Origin: Campylorhamphus procurvoides | Taxonomy: Eukaryota; Chordata; Aves; Passeriformes; Dendrocolaptidae | DNA length: 64,000 bases | Reading direction: 5' to 3' | NCBI GenBank assembly: GCA_013396655.1 | Contig: WBMV01001906.1 | Span: 1,270,166 to 1,334,165 of the forward strand | Shown: positions 12,964 through 26,287 of the stretch, one piece after another | How the letters are laid out: each line of letters begins with the position of its first letter | How positions within the stretch are numbered: position 1 is the stretch's first letter | The notes under the pieces: generated by a model | Database searches by the model: none | Told to the model about the DNA's origin: nothing | Seen by the model: the letters and a program-made list of their open reading frames with translations, nothing else | Translations under genes and position numbers: made by a program

Positions 12964-15192
12964 AAAATCAAAGTACCAAGTCAGTAGCTTTCAAACTCCA
13001 GCTCTAATAAGGAAGCAGAAGTTCTTCTATTAGCTTCCCCAGTATTATCCATTTAAATATATGTCTTAGCTTTCTCCAGTTATGACATTCAGCAATAATA
13101 TTTAATTTGGATAGGTAGAAATAGAGCTGTAGTCAGGAGTAAGGCATGAGGTCTCACAGGAACAGTTATAGTAAAATAGGAAGAGTTAGTAATTAAATTC
13201 TGTTTTATACAATTATCTAATCAGCCGTAGTGTGACTTAGTGTAGAGCACAGCATGTAATGAATGTGTACCTAGCAGATTCCTAGGGAGACTTAATGTGC
13301 TGTACTGCATTCATTGCTGTGACTGTAGCTCACATAACTGTATATAAATTACTCAGAGTATTAGGAGCATCATAGCTGCAGCAGCATGGGCTTGGTGTTG
13401 CATTCCCAATTCTGCTTGGAAAAATAAATAGTTATTTGAGTAATATAGCCCTTCCTGAGCTCCACGTGGCCAGGATAACAACGCCAGCAGTACCTATGCT
13501 GTCTGCTTGCTCCTCACATACTGCCAAAGTCCTGTGTCTTCAAACACTGAAATCAGGAATAGCACTCTCTCTCATGGAGAGTTTTTAAAAATTTTCACAG
13601 TAGTGAGCAAAGCCTTCTCTGACTTGGCAGTAATGTTATACTAACTTGTGATAAGTGTAGATTTTTCTTGCACTAGATGCAGTTGTAATTATTTACAGGG
13701 AGATGTACTACTGGTAAATGTTGTCTCTAATCCTTAACTGGAGTGCTACCTTTCTATTGTAAAAAGAAAATGCTTTGGAAGTCTAATTCTAGTAATAATT
13801 GACATGTAAATGTTAATGCTTTTAAACATTGACTAAGGTAATTCATTTGCATGCACAATAGTAAGTTAGTTTTCTTCTTATCTTAAAAGTTTCTTCCTCC
13901 CCCTCAATTAAATTCATACCCTTGCTCTCTGGGTTTGAGGCTGCAGAGCTAATATGTAATTAAATTTTGAGTAAGGATGTTTTATTTCTAATGCCCTGGA
14001 GCCTTTGATCTAGGCAGGGATTGACCATCCTGTGTAATAAGTTCCTCTCAAGACTGGCAGCAATGCCTTGCAACCACCCTGCATTATCTCAGATAGGCCC
14101 TGACTGCTGCTCTAAGGAGGACTGAAACACAAAGCAGTTCATGGAACTGTGAGATCTGTGAAGCCCTTTTTTCTGTGGGAGGCAAGTTTTATAAAAAACA
14201 TTTCTTTTCAACTTCGCTTTCATGAATGGAAATGAAATTCTGTTTTTCAAGCACAGATCTTCAGTGTAACCTAGCAGGTATGACCAGCCCATTTGTATGA
14301 AGAGGTGTGAGTGAAAAGGTGAATCATGTAGTGCATAATTGTTAAATGCATCAGTACATTTTTGCTGAGGCTTTAGATTAGTGAGTCACTTGTGCACCTT
14401 TGAAATACATACTCATTGTGTTTTCTTTTTGCCTCTGGTGATATCTGTAAGAGAGACTTATCTTTGTTTATAAGAAGGCTGATGGTAAGAAAGAAACAGA
14501 CTTAAAAAATACAAAGATTTCTTTGTGTCATGTATTAAGTTGTATAAATTACCACTACAATGATTACTACTTTTTCTTAGCCACAAAATACTTCACCTCA
14601 GTGACTTAACTGTGCTGGAAAGAAACAGAACCAAAAGAAATCACAAATAATAGCAAATCGTATAAAAAAAATTTTGGGGTTCAGCAGTTGGTTAACTGTT
14701 GGACTGTCACAATAACAGCATTGGACAATGGGCAATGGAAACCACAGAACACTGGTTTGTGGTGATACCTCAGTGAAACTGCACTTGAAGTGCCAAGTAA
14801 TGCGCAGGTGAATAGCACCCTCTGCTTGATGGACACTTAACACATCTTGTGTTTGCATCTTTATAGAAAAGGAGATTATTAAATGAGTCATTCATACTGA
14901 AGGAAGCTTTGAATTGAGAATCAAAGGCTGGACCTTGATAAAAATGTCTTAAACCTCGATAAACTTCAGAAACATTTGTTTAACATTTTTTAACTTCTTA
15001 ATAATCTAGATGCTGGAATGTTGCAAGAATTCTCTAGATGAAATTATTAGTATAATCTTAAAATCCTGCATATTAAAAGGCAACATATGTTGCCAGGGAA
15101 CCACAAGATAATTCCTGAAAGTGCAAATGGGTTGATTTTTGTAATAGAAGAACCTAAAATATGTTAGTGTAATGAGAACAACTTTTGTCTTT

Positions 15193-15213
15193 TCAGCTTT
15201 AAGCTCTGTGTCT
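15193..15213. repeat. 21-bp exact direct repeat, copy 2
   Basis: Second copy of the repeat at 12943-12963. It is followed at once by a short inverted pair, CCTCTC...GAGAGG (about 15215-15237). Confidence 0.75.
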
Positions 15214-18200
15214 TCCTCTCGGGCAATATGAGAGGTCTCTTCTGAGAGAGGATACCCTTTATGTTGTTTTAGAATTTCTGTAGTTTTTCTTTATTTTACA
15301 TGTGCTTTTAACTAAAGCCTGCAAATAATATCACCCAAGGAAAGCAAGGGGAAAGGGAAGCTGGAAAGGACAGGCAGTGAGAACAGCTGTCTGCTGTACA
15401 GGAGATGCATGTTTACAATGTTCAGATATGTTCCCAGGACAGTTCTGGGATATTGAGTCCTAGAGCTTGACTTTTGGTGTTAATTTTTTCTTTTTGAAAT
15501 AAACAACATAAAATGAGAACATGTAACTATTGAGAGGATAGAAGAAAACACAAGCAAATGTGGCATTTTTGAGCTGCTGAACTGTTTATCAGCAGAAATA
15601 TTGCAGTGCTCAAAGCCCCACAGTCCATAGTAGGTAAACTGCTGGTGGGAATAATGATCACAGGAGGTCAGAAAGGTAGTGAGGGATTTTTAGTCTGTTC
15701 TTGACTAGGTACTTGTATCTGATACACTTCATAAATAATCTGTCACCAAGTAAAAATCAACATTTAGTGTTTGGTTTACAAAAAGCAGTAATTGAGTTCT
15801 TTGCTAATCTGTAAGGTGAAGGGAGCACAGGGATTTGTGTGTCATTTGTACTAAAGATTTCACTCTTGTGAAATGCTGGCATGAGAGCAGGGTAAGTACA
15901 GCCACTCAAAGGTACAAGTTCAATTTGTGACTGCATTTGGATGAGTTGCAGCATACCTGTGACAGCCATGATGAAGAGTTATTCCCATGAGTATTAGTTC
16001 ATGTTCTTGAGATGAATTAAAAATGACAGATGAAGTCTTGAGAATGTAATCAAGAGCTTCAGTTTGACTGTAACATTTGGGAGTGGGTATGTAAAAGTGT
16101 TTGACATGTAGAAAATTATTTGTCCAGAGAAATAAAGTACCTGACAGTGAGGAAGCAAAAATCGTTACATAATTTGCCTACGTGTACACTTAATTTGTAT
16201 CTATAGCTGTCACTGAGTTTATTAGACTTATTAAAACAATAAGTCAATTACTTTGTGGAAAACTGAGTTGGTGTTAATTTTCTCAGCAGATACCTTTTGC
16301 AAAGGAATATGAAGCTGATTGAGCTGAGAATCTCTGTAGAAGGTAGTGAGGATCTCTAACTGAAGGCTGTCCCTACATAGCTCATTAAATGTGAAAGGTT
16401 GCATGTTAATTAGTCCTCCATCAGCTTACATACTGCAGGCCATGTACCTCAAGACAACTTCCATGCATTCATCTTAGCATGTGTTGGAATGGGAGGCTTG
16501 AGTTTCCACTGATAGTGTTAGAACTGCTTTTTTTCAGTTGCCCTGTGTTCTTTACATGTGTTTTGAGGTAATTAAGGTGGCAGTAAGGGAATTGATGCAA
16601 ATGAACTTAGTTCCTGCTTTGCCCGTGAATGAGGCAGGTATAGCACAGGGCTGAGTTAAATCACCAGAGACTGTGTGACATACTAACCTTCTTTGCAATT
16701 AGGCCTTAATCTGCTGTTGTGGAGTGTTTTATTGCTCTACCTGAATGCTTTTTAATGGCAATAAAAAGTATACTTGTGGTATAGAGCTTTGAAAAGCCAT
16801 GCAAGATATTTTTACTTGAAATAGTTGGTCTTGTTTTGTGGGGTTTTTTCCATTCCCATGATTACTCTTTCACAATTGTAATTGTGACCATCTGTAGCTT
16901 TGCTTCTGAGTGTGTATTTGTTTGAATAGTTGCTTAAAATAAAATGTTGATGGAGATTTGTTAGTCATAGAATATAAGATAAATATACAATATAAATATA
17001 TAGAGTATGATCTGTTAATCTGTAAATCTAGGGTTCTAATTGCTGCTCTTTCCCTCTAGCATTTCAGAAATATTCTGAGCTAAATAATGCTCAGTGTTTT
17101 TATGGTATTATTGTGCAAATTATTTCAAACACTCTGCTAAAACTTGTTTATAACATCAAATGTAAACTGCTGCTTCATCAGCCTGTCACTTGCTGGTGAT
17201 GGGCCCAGAATGAACAAGCAGCTACTTGTGAATAGAGTACAGCTGTGTGCTGGACAGTGTTAGCTGAAATATTTACTGTATTAAGGAGTCAGAAGTCTCA
17301 AAATTTGACTGTTCTCAAAATTAATAGCCTTTTTAAATTAAAAAAAATGAGTCCAAGAAGTTAAACAAAGAAACAAACAAGACCCAAAACAAAACAGCAT
17401 CAAAAAACAGTGAGATATAAAGTTATATCCAACTGCTGAAAATTAAATTTAACTGTGTGTGGCATAGCAAAAGCAACTTGGATTAGTGTAGTAGCTCTTA
17501 GCATTTTTGAGTCTGGTGATGGCTGTGCATATTTTGGATGCAAGTAATCTGGAACTATGGGAAAAAGTAAAAATGTCATTATTAAAAGTTTATCATTTTT
17601 TTCTTTAAGTTTTTTGCATCTGGACAATTACTTTCATGTTTCCTTACAGTTTCATTTTAAATATATGACTACTATTTATTGTGGATTAAAAAGAGGGGGG
17701 AGGGAAGTACCTCATGGACATAAAGAACATAAATGGGTCTATGGTAGATTTTTCCTTTAGCTGATCTTCAGCATTTGAGCTGCAGTTTTGTGATTTAGGG
17801 AGTTGCTGGCTCAGTGTTTTTAGCCAGGTTGTTAAGCTGCTCTTACATTCTGTAAATGCAGTTCTAGGCAGTGAGGTCATCAGGTAAAGAAACCCTTCTC
17901 TAAGAATCCTAAAAAAACGAAGGGCAATGCTGTGAGGTACAGGAGTCATTTATTTTGTCTTTAAGAAGAAAGGAGGGGAAGGAGATGGAATACTGCACAT
18001 ACAATGGCTTTGTGTGTTTGTGACAGGACATAGCTGGGCAATCATCATTGCCATCTGGGGTTATTTCTGTTCCTACTTGTTATGCTTCATTTCATAATTC
18101 AGGGCTGTCATGGTAGGGGAAAAAATGCTTTTGTGTGGTTCTAGTTCTTACAGTTTGGTTTTAGTTTTCAAGACTGTGAATTAATTTTGTGTTACTCTGC

Positions 18201-18662
18201 CCTGTATCAAATGTTGCATTTTTACTTAAGAATTTCTAACTGAAATATTTTATCTGTATATTTTGATACTCCTCAGTCACATATTTTTGAATGAATATTA
18301 AAAGAAATCAAACTGTTGACATCATATAGCGTCACCATTTTTTCCTGATGCAACATTTTAATGCAATGGCAAATTGTTACCAGATTTTTATGCAAAATCA
18401 ATACAGTTTGACAGAGCTGCAGCCGTTCCTATTAGTGAGGAGAGGAAGACTGTTCATGGCCCTTATTTGGTCACTGTACACATGCTGCACAATGGAGGCT
18501 TTCCTGTCAGGGGACAAAAAAGGGGAAATTGAGGGTAGGAGAGGTCAGACATCAGAACAGGTGAGAGCAGAGCTGATGTATCTCTGTCCTTGAAAGCAGG
18601 TTTGCCACGGAGCTGTTTCAGCAAGGAATTCATATTTGTATTCTTGTTTTGTTATCTGATAG

Positions 18663-18746
18663 AATGATGAAAATGTGTCACTCCAGGACATCAACCTCTC
18701 AGTTCCATCGAGTCCGGAACCACAAGAACCTGAGTCAACTTTTAAG
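18663..18746 (+). CDS. CCSER2: CCSER2 coding exon D (Ser/Pro linker)
   Basis: Exactly 28 codons in phase 0, between acceptor TAG (18660-18662) and donor GTAAAT (18747-18752). It reads NDENVSLQDINLSVPSSPEP, then QEPESTFK. The SLQDI-L-S-PSSPEP pattern is a family hallmark directly after the helical core. The SSPEP cluster is a plausible site for proline-directed phosphorylation (inference). Being a whole number of codons, it could be skipped without a frame change. Confidence 0.9.
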
Positions 18747-20199
18747 GTAAATGACACCGATTGACTCTACAGAATAAGAGATACAAAGCTGTTTGTATTT
18801 TAAAAACACATCAAAAACTCATGTGTCACTCTGAAGTACCGCTTGCTACTTCTTTCTTCTGTTTAAATGCAAACCTAGTGAATGTTTTATACACTCAGTT
18901 TCTTCAGATTTGTTAAAATAGAAGGGCTTATTTGACCATTTAAAATGCATACTTACAAGTGGTAGCACAACTTAAATAATCAGAATAACTTGGAGCAGTC
19001 ATAGGAGTTGATGGCTGTAGAGTAACATTTTCCAAAAAGCTTCTGCCTGCTTGCTAAGTGTTAGAATTTGAAAAGACAATTTTTGGTTTGAAGTGTGATC
19101 ATACCACACTTACTCAGTTACTTGCTCTGTTTCACTACTTTTACTGTTAATTTTAGTTTAAAATATCTTCATCTAAGTTCAGTTTTGCCCAAGGTGATGC
19201 AGGTATGACAGATGTAACTAAAAACAATGTGAACCCCACAAAGTGAGCTGTGAGTTTGTTTTTACAATGGGTATTAAAGGCAGAAGAAGTCACAGTGGAT
19301 ATTCCAAAAGGGATCATCTTTTATGGTCACAGAATTGCAATGTTGTGCTTTCCGTGGTGGTAAGGTTTTATAGCATTGCCCAGCTCTTACTGTAATATCA
19401 GTGTAGGAAGATCATTAATTCTGTGCTTGTGGGAGGGGAACAGTACTTATTGAAGATATAATGAAGTTATAAATTCTTGGAGAGGGAGAACACTTAAAAT
19501 GTAATTGCTGTTTGGGAGTCATTTGTCCAGATCGTTCCTTCAGAGCTTTAGCTGTTTGTCAAAGCTGTAGATCCATATACATCATTCTTTAGCAACCCTG
19601 GTTTCTACATTGATAACATTTAGTTGTTGTATGATATATAGGTGTACTTGTCCTTCTACATTCACCTCCCTCAAAATCTTAGAAACTTAGTCTCTGAGAA
19701 AAAAAACACTGCTTTTTAACTTAATAAAAAACTGTGAGGTTTAACTGACATTTTGAATTGTCACTTCTTTAATTGATGATGCCATATAGTTTGAAAAATT
19801 GCTCAACAAATCAGGTGTTGTCCTGAAGCAGTAACTATTAACATCTTCAGTGAAACTGAAATACTAGATGCATGCTACTAAATGGAAGTATTCCCCTTAA
19901 TTTATGGCTTGGCTATAATGGATCAATTATATGAAAGCTGTCATGAGATGAAAAATTAGTTTTAAAAAAATTCACTCTTGCATATTTACCAATCTTTTTA
20001 GTCTCTGAGCTTTGCATAACTATATAACATAATGTCTTTGGGTTTTAGTGGTATGTATTCAAATCAGTTATGTTATTTGCATTCAGTAAACATAATTATA
20101 CTGCCAGCCCTCCAGGCACATCTGATGTAGTGGAGGGGTGTGGATTTAGCCCTTGTGGTCCTTACAGCAAACCTCATAGTGCCCACTGTTCTGTTGCAG
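18747..20199 (+). other. CCSER2: Intron D-E (1453 bp)
   Basis: Donor GTAAAT and acceptor CTGTTGCAG. AT-rich, with no other feature recognised. Confidence 0.88.
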
Positions 20200-20286
20200 A
20201 TGGATGATCTGCTGAATGAGATCAGGAAGCTTAAAGATGAACTGAAGAAAAAGGATGAAACAATCAGCCAATTAGAGCATCAGCTT
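20200..20286 (+). CDS. CCSER2: CCSER2 coding exon E (coiled coil)
   Basis: Exactly 29 codons, phase 0 on both sides, starting MDDLLNEIRKLKDELKK and ending SQLEHQL. Leu/Ile residues recur at heptad-like spacing between Lys/Glu-rich positions, giving a clear highly charged coiled coil that probably mediates self-association or partner binding. Acceptor is TTGCAG and donor GTAAGT, both strong. The internal ATG at the exon start is not a translation start. The symmetric phase means the coiled coil could be removed cleanly by exon skipping. Confidence 0.93.
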
Positions 20287-21536
20287 GTAAGTATAATGCT
20301 AAAAGTTTAGCAAAATCCCAAGTGTGCACTGCAGAGTGCAACTTTAATAGGCAATTCTGGTGAAGACTTTAAGGGAACTAGGCAGCTAATTTTTTTTCCC
20401 TGCACTTTCATTTTAGCAAAGTTAGGTTTGATTTCTCTTTGGACCCACCTGGCTTTTGGGTCTATAGAGGTTCATTTATAGCAGACTGATTCCACATGTT
20501 CCATGTGCTTGCAGCTGTGCACCTGGGGTCTTCAATTCTGTACTCTAGCTATGATTTCATATGTGTGGTACTAAGCAAAGATACTGGTTGATTGATAAAA
20601 GTATCTCATTTCTAAAACAGTTTTGAACATAAAATACTAGAAGCTGCTCAAAAATGTTTAACAAAGAGCAGAGATAAAGCTATGTTTAAAGTACTTCAAA
20701 AATTAACAAGTATTTGGCTTCTTCTTGGTGCTTTCATTGGTGTTTTTCCTCCCCCCCCCCCATTCTGCTGCCGTCTGTTAATTTAATAAAGAATTACAGC
20801 ATAGAATTTAAAGCTGAGCAAGGTAGCATTCAAAGTGGATTTTTTTTCTTCTGCAAAAGCAGAACAAAGCACTTTCATAATAAATAATGTTCAGGAAGAC
20901 ACAAGGCCTCAAGCAAAACTCACATGTTCCTTTTACCTTTTTGCTCTTGTTCTGTGATTGGATTTTGCCATGTGTATCTCTGCATTTGGTTCTGGTAAAT
21001 TCATCTACTGTGACAAATCTTTTAAAATAGCCCCACATGTTCAAGCCATTTCAAACCACAGCAAGATCTTGCAGGTAGGGTAGATGGGATGCCAAGAGGT
21101 GCACACCATAGTTATTTATCGTAGCTGGAGACAGTGTTGCATAGTGATAAACCCTCATGAAATGTTTAGCACGTGCTTTTGTACACATGTGCACTGGAGC
21201 TGACCTGTCTTCATCCTCTCCCTGTCTACCTTGTGATCATTCCCTCTGAAACAAAAATGAAAGGTTTAACATTGGGCTTTCTGCTCTGCTGTTTAAACCA
21301 CAGAATCCCAGCTCACTCTTTCCAAACGTCAACATTTATTCGGGATTACTTGTAAATATACTTTGGGGAAAGCAGCAGTTGTGCAGCAGTGCAAACAGTA
21401 GTGTCTGCAGTTGAATCATGTTGTGCTCTACAGTCACATGATGTTTGAGCAATGGGCCTTGACTGGACTTCTCAAGAAGCTTAGTTGGTTACTCCCTAAC
21501 TGATTGTTTTTTCTTCTCTTTTTGGGGGTGATGAAG
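20287..21536 (+). other. CCSER2: Intron E-F (1250 bp)
   Basis: Donor GTAAGT. The acceptor is unusual: the pyrimidine tract is separated from the AG by GGGGGTGATGA. The intron includes a C-homopolymer at 20751-20761. No other feature recognised. Confidence 0.85.
20751..20761. repeat. Poly(C) tract, 11 bp
   Basis: Uninterrupted run of C following TTTTTCCT. It is a simple repeat within an intron. Confidence 0.9.
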
Positions 21537-21635
21537 GCCACTAAATGCAACTGCCAGAAGGACAGTCACAAACCTGCAGGGGCAGCGCGCACGCACGCTG
21601 ATAAATTTACACAAACCTCCTGGAGGAGGAGTTCT
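21537..21635 (+). CDS. CCSER2: CCSER2 coding exon F (Cys/Trp segment)
   Basis: Thirty-three codons in phase 0, starting ATKCNCQKDSHKP and ending ADKFTQTSWRRSS. The ADK-TQT-WRR block is a family signature that follows the coiled coil. The donor is GTGAGT (21636-21641). The acceptor is a less common AAG preceded by GGTGATG, so this exon may be recognised weakly. Because it ends in phase 0, it can splice either to the 85-nt exon at 29379 or directly to the last exon at 37837, and the two choices give different C-termini. Confidence 0.87.
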
Positions 21636-23405
21636 GTGAGTACCGTGGGCCATTCCTGCCTGGCCATTACTTCCCAGTCACCACTTCCTGCACCTCATTC
21701 CCCACTTCTATTCCTTTGGCTGTTGGCCTTCTTTGAGGAATTGTGTACTCTCTGTGGGAGTGGTCTCCTTCCTGCTGGGAATCGCTGGCACACTTTTGCA
21801 GCACTTTTATTCAAACATTTGTTACAAATGTTTCTTTTAAATGAAGTAATTAAATTTTAGAAGTCATCTCTTCAGATAATCACCTCTTGGGCTATTTAAA
21901 TTACAGTCAGTCCAAGCTGTGTATCTAGTCATACTTATTTTCTTTTATCCTGACTTTAAAGTCATAGATATTTCTCTGGGGTTTTTCCTGGTCACATTTT
22001 CATTGTTGATGTTCTCATATTTGTTGCAGAAAAGCAAGAGTGTATTCTGTGTTTTAATGCCTAGATGTAAAAGAAAAAGTTAATATTGTTTAATATTCGT
22101 TATTATAATTTTGATAATTTATTTTAATAATTTGACTGATTAAAAGAGGGATTGGGTGAAAATCACTTTGACAAAGAGTGTCTCCATTCCCATATGTTGT
22201 TGCATGGGTTGCATTTACTTCCATTATATGAAACTTACATTCCTTGTGGAACACTAATAGAATGCTTAAGATGGGGAGGGATGATGTATTTGATGTTATG
22301 TAATAATAAAAAATTACCTTTGAATCTAAAACAAGGCTTTTGCCAGTCACCAGCAAATAGCATTTGGATCTTGAAGCTAGTGCTCCAGCTAAAAAACCCA
22401 AGAGATTTTATTAAAAGGCTAAAAATGGGGTCCATTTTTTTTAGTTTCTTTGTTTTTACCCTACCTTGAGCTACTTGATGTAAGATTGTAGTGAAGACAA
22501 ATCACCTCTGCTGTCCTTCTAAAATTACTCTAAATATATAGTGTTAGGGTAGAAGCACCACCACACTGTATGTTTGACAGTTCCTGGCAAACAGCTTTAT
22601 CCAAACTTTCCAACCTCCTTTTGTCTGATCAGAACCCAATGTAAAAAGTTCATAACCTTAAATAGCTTTTGGTTTGCTTCCAACCTCCGCTCCAGCATGT
22701 ACGTGTCATGTCTTTGTTTATCCCATTTGTTTCTTTTACTTTGGAGCTTTTGAGCTCTTGCATCGTGTCTTTTTCCTAAGTTTTAATTCTGTGTGTGTGG
22801 TATTCATTTGTTGTTTTTGTGCATCAATAATGTTACAGGTTAGTGGCTGTTGTTTTCATGTTCCTTTTTTCTGTCTCATTTTTCACGTGAATTCAGAAAC
22901 AGATTAGTAATCATGCACAGTTACTTGCTAACAACACAGGTTTTAGTTTGAGCGACTTGTCCTATTAATGGATAAGACAAAGATACTGGTGAAGATGTGG
23001 AATTGGAGTTGCTGTCTCAAGCAAAAGGAGTCACTCAACATAATTGTCTGTTTTGGTCATGTTGGTCAGTATATTTCTTTTTAGTGGTTTTATTAAAAAG
23101 GGCACACCTTTTGTCAGGAGGAAGTTTGGCTTAAGGGACAGTATCTTTAAAAAAACTCAAAACCTCTACTGTATTTATGTGGGTGGGTGTGTGGATATAT
23201 GTATATGGTTCACATACATATTTGTAGGATTATGTTCATTAGATGCACATTCTAAACATCTCAGTATTTTTATCTACATGCAAAATTTCTCATGAAACGG
23301 ATAAAGGACTTAGGAAAAATCATGAAGTATTGACAAACTTCAAAATACTCTGCTTCTCAGGAGCTTTTATTTGTGATAGTTGGAAAGTTTGGGGCAGAAT
23401 GTGTT

Positions 23406-23435
23406 GGGTGTGTTTTGTTTGGGTGTGTTTTGTTT
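23406..23435. repeat. Perfect 15-bp tandem duplication
   Basis: GGGTGTGTTTTGTTT occurs twice, head to tail, in an intronic G/T-rich context. Confidence 0.9.
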
Positions 23436-26250
23436 GTTTTTCCAGTATCTTCACTGGCATATTTGTAAGCCAAGAGAAACTGACAGGGACTCCTTAACAC
23501 GGGATTTCTTCAGGGAGAGCTGGAGTGTGTTGTAGCCAAGTTTGGTTCTGATGATCAGACCTCAGCTGTCTGGCTAATGCTTCCTCCGCTTACATGCATT
23601 TAGGTGCTTCCTTGCCTGGCTTAAGAGAAGTATAAATGTATGGAGTTAGTTTTGATCTAGAACCCAGTGACCAAAAAATGTCTCTTGTAATGGAAGGGAG
23701 ACATGATTGGCTCTTATTTCCTTGATAATAGTTTTCAGTGTTGATCAATATTTAACTATTTCATTTTTTCCTATTAGTAGTGACCTGTGAATCACTTTAA
23801 ATGATTGTAGATATCAGGAAGTTACTTTAGCTCAGTTATCAAAACTTTCAAGAGTAATGTGACTGTTTATAAATTCTATGTGTTTTATATATTCTGTAGA
23901 AATCAGAACTGATACAATGTGTTTATTCCTGAAAGGTAAATAGCAGTTGGAGAACACAGTAATTTACCATTTCAAGGAGCGCTTTAAATGCTTACTGAGT
24001 AGTGTTTCATGAAGAATAGATGCCAGAATAAACTAGGAAAGAGTGAGAGTGGAAATCAGCTATTATAAGATTTCAGTTAGGAATTTAAGACCATATGAAT
24101 TGCAGCAATTTGTCGCTATTCAACAAATTGTTACCTGAAATAGCTAGTATTTCTGATGGCTTCATGGTTCTGCCATTAGACAAGTGAATATCATTAAACA
24201 TACTCTTTTTAAAAACTCACATTGACGTCTCTTTCTTTCTTACCAGATTCTTCTAGAAAATGGCCTTGTTCTGATGGTGTTCTCTTCAGGGGGCAGAGTT
24301 TTTTTAAGTACTTTTAGTGGTTTTAGTATTTAATCATAAATATGTACATAAGTGGAAGCTATGTATCTTTAGGTTAATCCTTTGAATTTAGTGCTCATGT
24401 AATCAAACCCAGTAGCTGAAAAGAAATGTTTTGGAAATTGGGCTTCTTACAAATTAATAGGTAGTTACCTGTTGCCTAGCTACTGTGTCTGTGACATCAT
24501 ATTTCTTGTGAATAGTGTCCTGAAAGGATGCTCAAAACTCAGATAACTTCCAACTTCTTGTGTATTAGTCTTGGTTAACCATTCTCAGGATGAAGGCTTG
24601 TACAAGTATTTGCTGACAGAGTAGACCATGACATTCCTAAAGGACTTCTTACACATCTCTTATACAGAATTCATCATATTTCATTTATATCTATCATTTA
24701 ACTGGAGGAAAATCACTGAAACCTGGAAGAAGGTCAAAATTACCCGAAGACATTAATGTTCATGGGCAACTAGCGAGGAAGAAGGATGAGAGCATCCATT
24801 GCCAGAACTGTCTTGCATTGTTTCTGTGCTACTAGATACTGGTCTTTTTAAGACTTTGAGGGTAAAGGGGTTAGATGTCAAGTTTTTGTTGATCAGTTAT
24901 TTGGTTTCTTGAACTGGAAAGGCTGCTTGCATATGCTGAGAAGTAAAAGACAAGTGAGCAAATTGCAAAGCCCTGAATTTGGTTGAAGATACCTGTAAAA
25001 GGTTCTGACCCCTGAGGTCCAGTTCAGTAGCATAACACAACTCCTCCTAGCTCATGGTTGCTTTTCCATCCCCTGCAACATTGCATGGTGTGTACAGGAA
25101 AAGCTGGGTGTTTCCGCTTGGTATCAGAGCAGCTTGCAGTGAGGAGAATGAGCTTTGCTTCCTAAATGTGTGTACAAGTTCATTCTTGTCTCTGGTAAAA
25201 TGACAACAGAACCCGCCAGCGTTCATGGGAATGTGCATATTCTTGTTCTTTGCTGCATCTTTTTTCCTCTTTTGCCTTGAGATATTCTTTGCCTTCCATT
25301 TGAATTTTGTTCCAGTTTAGCATTCCAAAGCCTTTTATGTCAATTGTTTTGATAAATCTTTGTGATACCTTGGCTGTCTTTGTGTACTTTTTTAAGTCCC
25401 ATTATCTACTTCCACTTTAGCCTTAAACCTCTACAATTATGAATTTAAACTTCCATGTTTTGAAACCTAGTGACTATATTAGTGTTCATCTTCACATCCA
25501 GCCTTCGTTTCTCTCTTTGTCCAGTACTCTGCTGTTTGCTTGATGGGCCATTCTTGCACATGTTCTTGGTGAGACAGGAGCATAGCTGGGCTGGGTGCTT
25601 CTGCTGTGCACCTGTGTCTGTGCTGTGACTGTGCATGGCACGTGGGCACATACACAGGAGACACGTCCCTTGAACCTTTCACTAGTAATTCTTGTTGCTT
25701 CAGTGTGGGCCAGCCCGTAAGACTGAGTTGGTTTTTTGTTTTTTTTTTATCTGAATACTTTCAAAAAGACTTGCATGTCAGAACAGCTCATTCATAATCT
25801 CTTTCTGGGTGCTAGGCTAGCAAGAGGAGTCTGCTGCAAAAACCTTTGGTTGGCACTGACACTGAAGTATGTCATTCTAGGTTTGTTCATGGTGTGCAGC
25901 TCTGAGTTTGTACGAGACAGCTCACAGCGCTAGGTGACAAAATCACCTCTTCTTCAAAGTGCTCAAAGGCACCAGTTGGATGGATAAAACTGGATCTTTG
26001 TGTTTCTGCAGCAGAAAAGACTGTTTGAAGCAGTAGTAGTTTGGGATGTTGGCGTGTCCTTGGGAAAATAGCTGGACTATTTGGCTGTAGGACTAAAGTT
26101 GCTGCGCAGCAATAACCTAGAAATATTTCTCTTTTCCTTTTCTGGCAGAAGCAATTGCTTTTGTTCATGTGATTGGTTATTCTAAGATTGAGGCCTGCTC
26201 ATAGCAATGGAAATCTCTGGCCCTAAAGTTTTCATAGGAGCATTTAAATT

Positions 26251-26287
26251 AAAAAAAAAAAAAAAAAAAACAAACAAAAAAACAACC
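26251..26287. repeat. A20 tract followed by A-rich sequence
   Basis: Twenty consecutive A bases are followed by CAAACAAAAAAACAACC. No AATAAA or gene-like sequence precedes it, so there is no support for a retrocopy tail. It is probably a microsatellite and is prone to length error in assembly. Confidence 0.9.

Larger units (their letters stand above)
11081..18662 (+). other. CCSER2: Intron C-D (7582 bp)
   Basis: AT-rich intron sequence with donor GTGGGC and acceptor CTGATAG. It contains no supportable exon. Apart from one pair of exact 21-bp repeats (12943-12963 and 15193-15213), I saw only diffuse low-complexity AT sequence and scattered homopolymers. Confidence 0.85.

Noticed and set aside
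14816..14829. Minus-strand CTCF-like motif in intron C-D
   Set aside because: Two consensus positions are wrong and there is no supporting context.
16270..16300. GTTAATTTTCTCAGCAGAT resembling the same LTR family
   Set aside because: The match is too short and lacks the flanking CTGGGATAGA and TGTGTTTTGGA parts.
26251..26287. A20 tract considered as the tail of a processed pseudogene
   Set aside because: No poly(A) signal or coding remnant upstream, and retrocopies are rare in birds. A simple repeat explains it.
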